Shown here one piece after another: positions 17,417-26,417 of a DNA stretch of 64,000 nt. Position 1 is the first letter of the stretch; the number at the start of each line of letters is the position of its first letter. Under the pieces are notes generated by a model that saw only the letters and a list, made by a program, of their open reading frames with translations, was not told the origin of the DNA and searched no databases. The translations under genes were made by a program, and so were the position numbers. Source of the DNA: Paraburkholderia dioscoreae (lineage in GTDB: Bacteria; Pseudomonadota; Gammaproteobacteria; Burkholderiales; Burkholderiaceae); assembly GCF_902459535.1 (NCBI RefSeq), contig NZ_LR699554.1, forward strand, positions 1,798,001 through 1,862,000. Direction: 5' to 3'.

Positions 17417-17944
17417 ATGAGCGCGACCACCCTCACCGCTTTCTCCGCCGACGACCTCGTGCGTCAGCTTCCCGAACTCGGCGCACTGCTGCGCGCCTGT
17501 GTGCATGACGGCGCCAGCGTCGGCTTTGTGATGCCGTGCGGCATCGACGAATGTGAGGCGTTCTGGCGCGGCAAAGTGCTGGCTTCGTTGCGTGCCGGCA
17601 GCCTGGTGCTGCTGGTTGCGCGTCACGGCGAAGCGATTGCGGGCACAGTACAGCTGGATTACGACACGATGCCGAATCAGCAGCATCGCGCCGAAGTGCG
17701 CAAACTGCTGGTGCATCCGGCTTTGCGCCGCCAGGGCATTGCGCGTGCGCTGATGACGGAACTCGAACGCCATGCGCATGGCTTGCAGCGCAGACTGCTC
17801 ACGCTCGACACCCGAACCGGCGACCACGCCGAGCCGCTTTATACCGCACTGGGTTATCGCACGGCGGGCGTGATCCCGGGATACGCGCGTGACACGCATT
17901 CCGATGAATTCGACGCGACCACCATTATGTACAAGGCGCTATGA
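17417..17944 (+). CDS. GNAT family N-acetyltransferase
   Basis: A 175-residue acetyl-CoA-dependent acetyltransferase. The acetyl-CoA binding motif VRKLLVHPALRRQGIARALM is at about 94-113, followed by RLLTLDTRTGDHAEPLYTALGY typical of the family C-terminus. It is coexpressed with the XRE-cupin regulator, a common pairing in which the regulator controls its enzyme. The substrate, an amine or amino-compound, is unknown. Confidence 0.93.
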   Translation: MSATTLTAFSADDLVRQLPELGALLRACVHDGASVGFVMPCGIDECEAFWRGKVLASLRAGSLVLLVARHGEAIAGTVQLDYDTMPNQQHRAEVRKLLVHPALRRQGIARALMTELERHAHGLQRRLLTLDTRTGDHAEPLYTALGYRTAGVIPGYARDTHSDEFDATTIMYKAL

Positions 17945-17957
17945 GTGAGGCGTGGAT

Positions 17958-17981
17958 GTGCCGTTGTGCCGTTGTGCCGTT
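17958..17981 (+). repeat. Tandem repeat, three copies of an 8-mer
   Basis: GTGCCGTT occurs three times without interruption, starting 14 bp after the GNAT stop codon. It is noncoding in the gap before the MFS gene. Confidence 0.85.
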
Positions 17982-18050
17982 GTACGTCAGGCCGTCTTCG
18001 AATACTTGAACATCTATCCGCGTGTCTGCCCGGCCGCGTTGCGTCCGCTT

Positions 18051-18090
18051 CACCGAGTGACACCGAGTGGCACCGGACGACACTGAATGA
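18051..18090 (+). repeat. Imperfect tandem repeat of a 10-mer
   Basis: Four consecutive 10-bp units: CACCGAGTGA, CACCGAGTGG, CACCGGACGA, CACTGAATGA. They lie in the same GNAT-MFS intergenic gap as the 8-mer repeat. The last unit is degenerate. Confidence 0.6.
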
Positions 18091-18207
18091 GCACGATCGG
18101 CCATACTTCGCCCGCCTCCGCAGCCCGATTGGCCGCGCTCAGGCACAATCGTCTTTTCGCCGCGCGTGCGGCCCGACCCTGTGCGTTTCGCTTCCCATCC
18201 TGCCTCG

Positions 18208-19464
18208 ATGAGTTCAGCCACTCCCGCCGACGGCGCGCCCCACTGGCAGCGCAATCTCTATGTCTGTCTGTTCGGTTCGTTCACGACCATCGTCGCGATG
18301 ACCCTGCTGCTGCCGTTCCTGCCGCTCTATGTGCAGCAGCTCGGCGTGCATCCGGCCGCGGCCGCCGTGCAATGGTCGGGCGTCGCGTTCGGCGCGACGT
18401 TCCTCGCCGCGGCGCTGGTGTCGCCGCTGTGGGGACGCATGGCCGACCGCTACGGACGCAAGCTGATCCTGATTCGCGCGAGTCTCGGCATGGCCGTCGT
18501 GATGTCCCTGCTCGGGCTTGCGCAGAATGTCTGGCAACTGGTGGGACTGCGCTTTCTGGCGGGACTCGTCGGCGGCTATGCGTCGGGCGCGACCGTCATG
18601 ATCGCCACGCAGACGCCGCGCGGACGCACCGGCTGGGCGCTCGGCACGTTGGCCTCGGGCGTGATGGCGGGCAGTCTCGTCGGCCCGCTGGTAGGCGGCG
18701 CGCTGCCGCCGCTGATCGGCATCCGCAATACGTTTTTCATTGCGGGGGCGATGATCTTCTGTGCTTTCATTGCGACCACGCTGCTCGTCAAGGAACAACC
18801 GGTGGACCGCACACGCGGCAAATCGCACGAGGAGCGGGCGGCCACCGGCTGGGCCACCGTGCCGGACCTGCGCCCCGTGCTGGCGATGCTGTTCACCTCC
18901 GGCTTGCTGATGTTCGCCAACATGTCGATCGAGCCGATCATCACCGTGTACGTCGGCCAACTGGTGCACGACGCGAGGCACGTCACGCTCGTGTCGGGCT
19001 TCGTGATGTCGGCCTCCGCGCTCGGCAGCGTGCTGGCGGCTTCGCGCGTGGGCCGTCTCGCCGACCGGATCGGCGCGCCGAAAGTGATCGTGACGTGTCT
19101 CAGCGTGTGCGCGGTGCTGCTCGTGCCGCAGGCGTTCGTCACGAGCGGCCTGCAACTGGTGGTGCTGCGCTTTCTGATGGGGCTCGCGCTGGCCGGCCTG
19201 TTGCCGTGCATTACGAGCGTGATCCGCCATAACGTGCCCGACCGTTCCGCCGGCTATATCCTCGGCTACGCGACTTCGGCGAATTACGCGGGACAGGTCA
19301 CAGGGCCGCTCGCGGGCGGCTTTGTCGGGGCGCACTTCGGCATGCAGTCGGTGTTTCTCATCACCAGCGCGTTGATGCTATGCGGGGCGCTGTTCAACGG
19401 CTGGGTGTTCAGAGGTTCGGGTTCCGGTTCGGGCTCGGGCTCCGCTTCGGCGCGCGGCGGATAA
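18208..19464 (+). CDS. MFS transporter (multidrug efflux type)
   Basis: Twelve-TM major facilitator of 418 residues. Motif A between TM2 and TM3 is visible (SPLWGRMADRYGRKLILI), and the symmetrical LADRIGAPKVIV lies between TM8 and TM9. Motif C-like LASGVMAGSLVGPLVGGAL supports a drug:proton antiporter. The C-terminus ends in Gly-Ser repeats. The ATG at 18208 was chosen where the first membrane segment context begins, and an in-frame ATG at 18166 is possible. It converges on the LysE gene with only 14 bp between stops. Confidence 0.92.
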   Translation: MSSATPADGAPHWQRNLYVCLFGSFTTIVAMTLLLPFLPLYVQQLGVHPAAAAVQWSGVAFGATFLAAALVSPLWGRMADRYGRKLILIRASLGMAVVMSLLGLAQNVWQLVGLRFLAGLVGGYASGATVMIATQTPRGRTGWALGTLASGVMAGSLVGPLVGGALPPLIGIRNTFFIAGAMIFCAFIATTLLVKEQPVDRTRGKSHEERAATGWATVPDLRPVLAMLFTSGLLMFANMSIEPIITVYVGQLVHDARHVTLVSGFVMSASALGSVLAASRVGRLADRIGAPKVIVTCLSVCAVLLVPQAFVTSGLQLVVLRFLMGLALAGLLPCITSVIRHNVPDRSAGYILGYATSANYAGQVTGPLAGGFVGAHFGMQSVFLITSALMLCGALFNGWVFRGSGSGSGSGSASARGG

Positions 19465-19478
19465 CGCGCCGCAAAAAA

Positions 19479-20111
19479 TCAGCGGCGCGAATCGAGCGCA
19501 ATGCGCACCGCGAGTCCGGCAAGCACGGTGCCCATCAACCAGCGCTGCACCAGCAGCCACACCGGGCGCCCGGCGAGAAACACGGCAATCGAGCCCGCCA
19601 TGCTCGCGATCAACGCATTGACGGTCACGCTGATAACGATCTGCACGCAGCCCAGCGCGATCGATTGCGAAAGCACGCTGCCGTGTCCCGGCGAAATGAA
19701 CTGCGGCAACAGCGACAGGTACATCACCGCGATCTTCGGGTTCGCGAGATTGGTGACGAGCCCCATCATGAAGAGCTTGCGGCGGCTGTCGTGCGGCAGG
19801 TCGCGCACCTGGAACGGCGAGCGGCCACCCGGCTTGACCGCTTGCCATGCCAGATACAGCAGATAGAGCGCGCCGCAGAAACGCAATGCGTCGTACGCGT
19901 ACGGCACAGTCAACAGCAGCGCGGTAATGCCGAATGCGGCGCAGAACATGTAGAACACGTAGCCGAGCGCGACGCCGCCAAGCGAAACGAGACCCGCGCG
20001 GCGCCCCTGGCAGAGCGATCGCGAGATCAGATAGATCATGTTCGGCCCGGGCGTGAGCACCATGCCGAGCGAGACCAGACCGAAGGCGAGCAACGTTGTG
20101 AGGGCGGGCAC
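19479..20111 (-). CDS. LysE/RhtB family amino-acid exporter
   Basis: Six-TM translocator of 210 residues. The family start LLAFGLVSLGMVLTPGPNMIYLISRS and the middle GLVTNLANPKIAVMYLSLLPQF are diagnostic. The start is a GTG at 20111 preceded by AAGGAGA, and the longer frame upstream lacks such a site. It exports a small neutral or basic amino acid or a metabolite. It is transcribed away from the glycine riboswitch region. Confidence 0.94.
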   Translation of the reverse strand: MPALTTLLAFGLVSLGMVLTPGPNMIYLISRSLCQGRRAGLVSLGGVALGYVFYMFCAAFGITALLLTVPYAYDALRFCGALYLLYLAWQAVKPGGRSPFQVRDLPHDSRRKLFMMGLVTNLANPKIAVMYLSLLPQFISPGHGSVLSQSIALGCVQIVISVTVNALIASMAGSIAVFLAGRPVWLLVQRWLMGTVLAGLAVRIALDSRR

Positions 20112-20326
20112 GGCATTCTCCTTTGCGAATGAAAGTCGGATAGTGCCGCCAAATATAGCCGATGCGGGCGCTTTCAGCCCCACAGCCGGCTTGAAAGATT
20201 CGCATCGGAGTAGAAACCGCATTCATCTTCAGACGTGCCGTTTCAGACCGCTACTCGCACGGTGCATTGCAGGAAACACTTGCGGCGAATTATTTTGACC
20301 GGTATTGTCGAGCCGTTCTGCAATGC

Positions 20327-20537
20327 AGCGCGGGAGAGATCGTCAGATGTTCGTGACGACGCCGACGGAGCAACCGCCCCGGAAACTCTCAGGCAAAAGG
20401 ACCGCGCAGCAGGAACATCTGGAGAGCGGCGCATCGGCATAGCCTGTGCGCCCACCGAAGGGGATTCCCCGCACACGGCTCGCATCGGGCCGGCCGCTGC
20501 GGAGAAGAAACTCTCAGGTACATGGACAGATGGGGCA
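20327..20537 (+). promoter_or_regulatory. Tandem glycine riboswitch (gcvT type, two aptamers)
   Basis: Two consecutive glycine aptamers. The first has GGGAGAGA at 20332-20339, then ACGGAGCAACCGCCCCGGAA and CTCTCAGGCAAAAGGACCG (ending near 20405). The second starts with CTGGAGAGCGGC (20419), then CACCGAAGGGGATTCCCC (20453-20470) and AAACTCTCAGGTACATGGAC into GACAGATGGGG ending about 20535. These are the conserved landmarks of both halves and the linker. A hairpin at 20535-20576, GCATCA...TGATGC around CCGG pairs, follows and could be the expression platform. It leads into the FAD amino-acid dehydrogenase gene. Confidence 0.92.
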
Positions 20538-20597
20538 TCAGCGCCGGTTTCGACACGAAATCGACACCGGTGATGCTCAACTACTCTGGACCATGTC

Positions 20598-21809
20598 ATG
20601 TCACGAATCGCCATTATCGGCGCCGGCATTACCGGCGTCACGACCGCTCACGCCCTCGCCCAGCGCGGCCACCACGTTACTGTCTTCGAGCGCCATCGCT
20701 ATGCGGCAATGGAGACCTCGTTCGCCAACGGCGGCCAGTTGTCCGCCAGCAATGCCGAAGTCTGGAACAGCGCCGCCACCGTCATGAAAGGACTGCGCTG
20801 GATGCTCACGCGCGACGCCCCGCTGCTGCTCAATCCCGCGCCCACCTGGCACAAATACTCGTGGATGGGCGAATTTCTGCGGCAGATTCCGCACTACCGG
20901 GCGAACACGGTCGAAACCGTGCGGCTCGCGATTGCCGCGCGCGAGCATCTGTTTTCGATTGCCGAGACCGAGGGCATCGACTTCGATCTGGAGCGGCGCG
21001 GCATTCTGCACATCTACAAGACCCGCAAGGAATTCGACGCTGCGAGCAAGGTGAACGAACTGTTGCGCGAAGGCGGACTCGACCGCAACCCGGTCACGGC
21101 GGGCGAGTTGCATGGCATCGAACCCACGCTGCATGGCGATTTCTACGGCGGATTTTTCACGCCGTCCGATTCGACCGGCGATATTCACAAGTTCACGCGC
21201 GGTCTCGCTCAGGCGTGCGTGCGGCACGGCGTCGAGTTTCACTACGACGCGGAGATCACGTCGATCGAGCAGCCTGGCGAGGGCCGCTTTTCGCTGGCGG
21301 TCAATCTCGAAGGCGAATCGCAGCGGTTTGCGTTCGAGCGGGTCGTCGTGTGCGCCGGCGTGAAGAGCCGAGATTTTGCGGCCATGTTGGGCGACCACGT
21401 GAACATCTACCCGGTGAAAGGCTATTCGATCACCGTCTGTCTCGACGACGAGATCAGCCAGCAGCGTGCCCCCTGGGTGAGTCTGCTCGACGATAGCGCG
21501 AAGATCGTCACGAGCCGGTTGGGCATGGATCGCTTTCGCGTGGCCGGCACGGCCGAGATCAACGGCTTCAACCGCGATATCCGTTCGGACCGGATTGCGC
21601 CGCTAGTGGACTGGACCCGGCGTTATTTCCCCGAGGTGTCGACCTCGCGCGTGGTCCCTTGGGCGGGCTTGCGGCCGATGCTGCCGAGCATGTTGCCCAA
21701 GGTAGGCCGAGGAAAGCGGCGTGGCGTGTTCTACAACACCGGGCATGGGCATCTGGGCTGGACGTTGTCGGCCGCGACGGCGCAGGCGCTGGCGGGCGCG
21801 ATCCGGTAG
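20598..21809 (+). CDS. FAD-dependent D-amino acid dehydrogenase family protein (DadA-like)
   Basis: A 403-residue FAD flavoenzyme. The dinucleotide-binding start IAIIGAGITGVTTAHALAQR is at residues 3-22, and SFANGGQLSASNAEVWN follows, as in DadA. The C-terminal FAD contact is GVFYNTGHGHLGWTLSAATA. It oxidises an amino acid to the 2-oxo acid and ammonia at the membrane respiratory chain. The glycine riboswitch 60 bp upstream suggests glycine (or a glycine-derived compound) is the inducing and possibly the oxidised amino acid. No alanine racemase gene follows, unlike classical dad operons. Confidence 0.93.
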   Translation: MSRIAIIGAGITGVTTAHALAQRGHHVTVFERHRYAAMETSFANGGQLSASNAEVWNSAATVMKGLRWMLTRDAPLLLNPAPTWHKYSWMGEFLRQIPHYRANTVETVRLAIAAREHLFSIAETEGIDFDLERRGILHIYKTRKEFDAASKVNELLREGGLDRNPVTAGELHGIEPTLHGDFYGGFFTPSDSTGDIHKFTRGLAQACVRHGVEFHYDAEITSIEQPGEGRFSLAVNLEGESQRFAFERVVVCAGVKSRDFAAMLGDHVNIYPVKGYSITVCLDDEISQQRAPWVSLLDDSAKIVTSRLGMDRFRVAGTAEINGFNRDIRSDRIAPLVDWTRRYFPEVSTSRVVPWAGLRPMLPSMLPKVGRGKRRGVFYNTGHGHLGWTLSAATAQALAGAIR

Positions 21810-21935
21810 GCTTGCGGCGGGATTTTTTTGCCGACGGCGGCGGATTGTATTGATCTCACCGCCGTCATCCAATGCGAGCAAAATCCGCCACTTCTGCTAG
21901 TGTTCTCCCATCCGTATCACTTCCGTGGAGAACGC

Positions 21936-22196
21936 ATGCCACACGGTCGCGCCGCGAAACACCAGGCGGACAGAGCACGCCTGAGCGATGCACAGATCGC
22001 CGCGGAGGCGACGCAGCGTCTCGCCTGGGACGCCGCGGTCCCTGAACACGCCGTAAAGGTTCACGTCTCGCGCGGCCGCATCACGCTACGCGGCGAACTG
22101 CAGCGCGATCAGCAACGCACCGCCGCACTCGAAGACGTGACCCGCCTGTTCGGCGTAACCGGCGTTTCGGATCACACCGTCGTCAAGCCCAAATGA
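21936..22196 (+). CDS. BON domain protein
   Basis: Small 86-residue protein with a single BON domain: SDAQIAAEATQRLAWDAAVP, VKVHVSRGRITLRGELQRD and VTRLFGVTGVSDHTVV. No signal peptide is visible. The ATG at 21936 is preceded by GTGGAG, and longer upstream frames look noncoding. It ends 2 bp from the convergent acetate kinase stop. BON proteins are often stress-linked and may bind lipids. The role here is unknown. Confidence 0.88.
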   Translation: MPHGRAAKHQADRARLSDAQIAAEATQRLAWDAAVPEHAVKVHVSRGRITLRGELQRDQQRTAALEDVTRLFGVTGVSDHTVVKPK

Positions 22197-22198
22197 AG

Positions 22199-23365
22199 TC
22201 AGGCTGCATCCGTTTGCCGCAACAGCGTGCGGCAATGCCTCGCGATCTGCTTTTCCTCTTCCGTGTGAATCGCCCTCACCTTGCCCGCCGGATCGCCTTC
22301 CGTTAGCCCCATGAAAGCGAGCCCGTCGCACACGCGCCGCCGGATCTCCTGGCTGTGTTCGCCGATGCCGCCGGTAAATACCAGCAAATCGATTCCGCCC
22401 AGCAGCGCCGCATAGCCGCCGATCGTCTTGCGCACCGCTGTGGCAAATGCATCGCGCGCCAGCGACGCATTTGTATCGCCCGCCGCGGCGCGTTTTTCGA
22501 GCGCCTGCATATCGCTCTCGCCATCCGCGTAGCCGGCGAGGCCGCTCTCGCGATTGAGCAGCGTCTCCAACGCGCCCGCATCGAGCTTTTCCACGCGCAT
22601 CAGATACAGCAGCACACCGGGGTCGAGATCGCCGCTGCGTGTGCCCATCGGCACGCCGCCGGTCGGGGTCAGCCCCATCGACGTATCGACCGATTGGCCG
22701 TCGCGTAGCGCGCATACGCTCGACCCGTTGCCGAGGTGCGCGAACACCGCGCGCGCCGGCAAGTCGGCGCCGAGCCGCGTCACCAGCGATTCGTATGAGA
22801 GCCCGTGAAAACCGTAGCGCATCACGCCGGCCTCCACATAGCGGCGCGGCAACGCAAGCTGCGCCGCACGCGGCGGCAGCGTGGCATGAAACGCCGTATC
22901 GAAGCAGGCAAAATGCGGCGCGTCGGCGAAAATGGTCTCTGCCTCGTCGATCAGCGCAAGCGCGGGGGGAATATGCAGCGGCGCAAAGTGCACGGCGTCC
23001 TGCAACTGACGGCGCACCCCGGCGGTAATCCGCTGATGCGCGCGCAGACGCGGTCCGCCGTGCACCACCCGATGCCCCACCGCCGAAGGCCGCGCATGGT
23101 GCTGTTGCGCGAGAACCTGCGCGAGCTTTTGCAATGCATCGGTCTGCGATTCCAGCTCGTGCTCCTGCTGCACCAGCACGCGGCCATCGGGCGCCTTGAT
23201 CCGCAAGCTGCCGTCGCTGCGTCCAATGCCTTCCGCGCTGCCTTCCAGCAGGAGGGATTCGTCGTCGCCCGTGCGCCTGAAGAGCCCGAACTTCAGCGAG
23301 GACGAACCGCTGTTCAGCACCAGAATCGTTTGATCCTCTGCACCGTCTTGAGTGCGCATGGTCAT
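22199..23365 (-). CDS. ackA: Acetate kinase
   Basis: Converts acetyl phosphate and ADP to acetate and ATP. Length 388 residues, normal for the family. Signatures are ILVLNSGSSSLKFGLF near the N-terminus, VGHRVVHGGPRLR, CFDTAFHATLPP with YGFHGLSYESL, and HLGNGSSVCALRDGQSVDTS. It follows the phosphoketolase gene by 7 bp, so the acetyl phosphate made there is turned to ATP by this enzyme. Start ATG at 23365, with a second Met two codons later as alternative. Confidence 0.96.
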   Translation of the reverse strand: MTMRTQDGAEDQTILVLNSGSSSLKFGLFRRTGDDESLLLEGSAEGIGRSDGSLRIKAPDGRVLVQQEHELESQTDALQKLAQVLAQQHHARPSAVGHRVVHGGPRLRAHQRITAGVRRQLQDAVHFAPLHIPPALALIDEAETIFADAPHFACFDTAFHATLPPRAAQLALPRRYVEAGVMRYGFHGLSYESLVTRLGADLPARAVFAHLGNGSSVCALRDGQSVDTSMGLTPTGGVPMGTRSGDLDPGVLLYLMRVEKLDAGALETLLNRESGLAGYADGESDMQALEKRAAAGDTNASLARDAFATAVRKTIGGYAALLGGIDLLVFTGGIGEHSQEIRRRVCDGLAFMGLTEGDPAGKVRAIHTEEEKQIARHCRTLLRQTDAA

Positions 23366-23372
23366 GCCTCGC

Positions 23373-25766
23373 TCAGCCTTTCCACGTCCAGTTGCGGATT
23401 TCTTCCCGGTCGATGCCCTCGGCATGCGCATAAGCGAGATGTTCGATAACCTGGCCGCGCAGCCATTCCTTCGCATGGTCGCCGACACCGCGCAGTTTCG
23501 GCACGCGATCGATCACATCGATCGCCAGCGAGAAGCGGTCGACCTGGTTGATGATCGCCAGTTCGAGCGGCGTATTGATATTGCCCTTCTCGTGATAGCC
23601 GTGCACATGCAGGTTGTCGTGGTTGGTGCGGTTATAGGTCAGCTTGTGAACCAGCGACGCATACGAGTGGAAATTGAAAATCACCGGCTTGGTCGCGGTA
23701 AACAACGAATCGAAATCGCGGTTGGACAGCCCGTGCGGATGCGCGTGCTCGGGCATCAGCCGGAACAGGTCGACCACGTTGACAAAGCGGATCTTCAGAT
23801 CGGCGAAACGCTCCTTCAGAATCTGCACGGCGGCGAGCGCCTCCATCGTGGCGATGTCGCCCGCGCTGGCGATCACCACGTCCGGCTCCACGCCCTGATC
23901 CGTCGACGCCCAGTCCCAGATGCCGATGCCCTTGGTGCAATGCGTGAGCGCCGCGTCCATGTCGAGATACTGCAGATGCGGCTGCTTGTCGGCGACGATC
24001 ACGTTGACGTAGTCGCGCGAGCGCAAACAATGATCGGCGACGCTCAGCAGGCAATTCGCATCGGGCGGCAGATAAATGCGCACCACGTCCGGGCTTTTAT
24101 TCGTGACCACATCGAGAAAGCCGGGATCCTGATGCGTGAAACCGTTGTGATCCTGCCGCCACACGAGCGAGGTGATCAGCAGATTGATCGACGGCACCGG
24201 CTGCCGCCAGCCGAGATCGCGTTTGGCTTTCTCCAGCCACTTGGCGTGCTGGTTGAACATGGAATCGATCACGTGGACGAACGCTTCGTACGTGGCGAAC
24301 AGGCCGTGGCGGCCGGTCAGCACGTAGCCTTCGAACCAGCCTTCGAGCGTATGCTCGCTGAGCATTTCCATCACGCGGCCGTCCACCGCGAGATCGCCGC
24401 CGTCCGCGTCGCTCGGCTCGGTTTGCGCGAGCCAGGTTTTTTCCGACGCTTCATAGATCGCGGTCAGCTTGTTGCTTGCGGTTTCGTCAGGACCGAATAC
24501 GCGGAAGTTCGTCATGTTCCGGCGCATCACGTCGCACAGGAATTTGCCGAGCACCTCGGTCGGCGACGTGTACGTGCCGCCCGGTTTCTTCACCGCCACC
24601 GCGTAATCGCCAAACGCCGGCATGTCGAGCGTCTTGCAAAGCAAGCCGCCGTTCGCATGCGGATTGGCGCTGATGCGGCGCGCACCCTTCGGCGCGAGCT
24701 CGCGCAGTTCTTCGACGAGACGCCCGGCTTCGTCGAACAGCGACTCGGGCTCGTAACTGCGCATCCAGTTTTCCACCAGCTTCAGGCTCTTGCCATTGGT
24801 CACCGGATCGAGCACCGGCACCTGATGCGCGCGCCACGAGCCTTCCACCTTGTGGCCGTCGACTTCCTTCGGGCCGGTCCAGCCTTTCGGCGAACGCAGC
24901 ACGATCATCGGCCAGCGTGGGCGCGTCGCGTCGTTGTTCGCGCGCGCATGCTGCTGGATCGCGCGGATTTCGCCGATGCATTGTTCGAGCGTCGCCGCCA
25001 TCTGTTGATGCATGACGGCGGGGTCGTCGCCCTCGACGAAATACGCCTTGTGGCCGTAACCGGTCAGCAAGGCTTCGAGCTCCTCGCGGGGAATGCGCGC
25101 GAGAATGGTCGGATTGGCGATCTTGTAGCCGTTCAGGTGCAGCACCGGCAACACCGCGCCATCGCGGATCGGATTGAGGAATTTGTTCGAGTGCCACGAG
25201 GTGGCGAGCGGACCGGTTTCCGCTTCGCCGTCGCCGATCATCACGGTGACGATCAGGTCCGGGTTGTCGAACGCGGCGCCGTAGCCATGCGAGAGGCTAT
25301 AGCCGAGCTCGCCGCCTTCATGAATCGAGCCCGGCGTCTCGGGCGTGCAATGCGAACCGATGCCGCCCGGAAACGAGAACTGCCGGAAGAAGCGCTGCAT
25401 GCCGGCTTCGTCTTCGCTGCGGTCGGGATAGATTTCCGAGTAGTGGCCTTCGAGATAACAATTGGCCAGCGTAGCCGGTGCGCCATGACCGGGACCGGCT
25501 ACGTAGATCACATTCAGATCGAGCTTTTTGATCAGCCGGTTCAGATGCACGAGCAGGAAACTCTGCCCCGGGTCCGAGCCCCAATGGCCCAGCAGACGGT
25601 TCTTGATGTGTTCGGGTTTCAGCGGTTCGCGCAGCAGCGGATTGTCGCGCAGATAGATCATCCCGGCCGAGAGGTAGTTGCAGGCGCGCCAGTAGCGATC
25701 CATGTTGCGCAACGTATCGGCATCCAGGACTTGCGGCGGCGTGGGACGGGAGGTTGCTTCAGCCAT
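23373..25766 (-). CDS. xfp: Phosphoketolase (xylulose-5-phosphate/fructose-6-phosphate)
   Basis: ThDP enzyme of 797 residues that cleaves xylulose-5-P or fructose-6-P with phosphate to acetyl phosphate and an aldose phosphate. Visible hallmarks are the N-terminal YLRDNPLLREPLKPEHIK, GHWGSDPGQSFLLVHLNRLI, GPGHGAPATLAN, the ThDP motif GDGEAETGPLATSWHSNKF and HQDPGFLDVV in the pyrimidine domain. The operon with ackA forms a carbon-conserving bypass. 6-Phosphogluconate dehydrogenase 2 kb away supplies pentose phosphates. A long reverse-strand frame over this gene is a shadow. Confidence 0.97.
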   Translation of the reverse strand: MAEATSRPTPPQVLDADTLRNMDRYWRACNYLSAGMIYLRDNPLLREPLKPEHIKNRLLGHWGSDPGQSFLLVHLNRLIKKLDLNVIYVAGPGHGAPATLANCYLEGHYSEIYPDRSEDEAGMQRFFRQFSFPGGIGSHCTPETPGSIHEGGELGYSLSHGYGAAFDNPDLIVTVMIGDGEAETGPLATSWHSNKFLNPIRDGAVLPVLHLNGYKIANPTILARIPREELEALLTGYGHKAYFVEGDDPAVMHQQMAATLEQCIGEIRAIQQHARANNDATRPRWPMIVLRSPKGWTGPKEVDGHKVEGSWRAHQVPVLDPVTNGKSLKLVENWMRSYEPESLFDEAGRLVEELRELAPKGARRISANPHANGGLLCKTLDMPAFGDYAVAVKKPGGTYTSPTEVLGKFLCDVMRRNMTNFRVFGPDETASNKLTAIYEASEKTWLAQTEPSDADGGDLAVDGRVMEMLSEHTLEGWFEGYVLTGRHGLFATYEAFVHVIDSMFNQHAKWLEKAKRDLGWRQPVPSINLLITSLVWRQDHNGFTHQDPGFLDVVTNKSPDVVRIYLPPDANCLLSVADHCLRSRDYVNVIVADKQPHLQYLDMDAALTHCTKGIGIWDWASTDQGVEPDVVIASAGDIATMEALAAVQILKERFADLKIRFVNVVDLFRLMPEHAHPHGLSNRDFDSLFTATKPVIFNFHSYASLVHKLTYNRTNHDNLHVHGYHEKGNINTPLELAIINQVDRFSLAIDVIDRVPKLRGVGDHAKEWLRGQVIEHLAYAHAEGIDREEIRNWTWKG

Positions 25767-26167
25767 GGCGTCACTCCTTGGAAAGGACTGTCAGGCGGGT
25801 TGGCGGGTGCGGCGGCGGTGGTTCGTGACACGGCCGGCGCAAAAAAATCAGCGCGGCCGGCCATCCTGTCATGCGGATGACATCACGAAAGCGTAGCGGC
25901 AAAGGCCCGTTGCAGCGGGATTTCGCGCCGCTACCCGGCGCTCGTCACGGAGTGTGACAGGAAGTGTGCCGCATGGTTCGACGCAATCGTCCACGGCTTG
26001 AGCCAACCCCGTATCTGCCAGTTCGCGGGCACTCGGCCTCGCGCCGCATACGCTAGACTTATGCGCATATTAAGTGAATGCGTTTAAGCTCGTCACGCTG
26101 CATGCGCGACGGCGGACCGCATCCGGCGTATCCTCCGCTGCCCGCCTCCCTCCCTTACCGTTGAATC
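25767..26167. other. Intergenic region upstream of phosphoketolase
   Basis: About 400 bp between the xfp start (minus) and a small plus-strand gene. It should carry promoters for both. A 10-bp palindrome TATGCGCATA is at 26060-26069. No convincing -24/-12 or -35/-10 pair, repeat or RNA gene was recognised. Confidence 0.5.
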
Positions 26168-26293
26168 ATGCCGACACCCAGCCGCTTCAAAGCACCGTTG
26201 ATCCTTGTCATCGCACTCGTGCTGCTGTTCGCGGGTGTCGCCGTTCTGATCGGCGTGTTCGGCTTGCTGGTCAAGCTGTTCGGCCACGGCTGA
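26168..26293 (+). CDS. Small single-TM membrane protein
   Basis: A 41-codon frame, short for routine gene calling: ATG at 26168, TGA at 26291. After a basic start (MPTPSRFKAP) comes one long hydrophobic helix, LILVIALVLLFAGVAVLIGV, then FGLLVKLFGHG. The composition is that of a genuine one-pass membrane peptide, and codon third positions are GC-rich as in neighbours. No clear family is recognised. The ankyrin gene follows 124 bp downstream. Confidence 0.55.
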   Translation: MPTPSRFKAPLILVIALVLLFAGVAVLIGVFGLLVKLFGHG

Positions 26294-26417
26294 GCGCCGC
26301 CGGGCGGGCATGGCGGGTGCAAACTGTGTATCCTGAACAATCTTGCCGGCGCCTTCGCGGGTTTTCTCCCGCCTTTGCAAGACGTGAGGCGCACGGGTTG
26401 ATTGCAAGGAGATTTCA

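Noticed and set aside
23352..25880. 842-residue open frame on the plus strand opposite phosphoketolase
   Set aside because: It is the antisense shadow of xfp caused by high GC and codon bias. Its translation is Arg/His-rich with no domain, while the minus strand encodes a full phosphoketolase.
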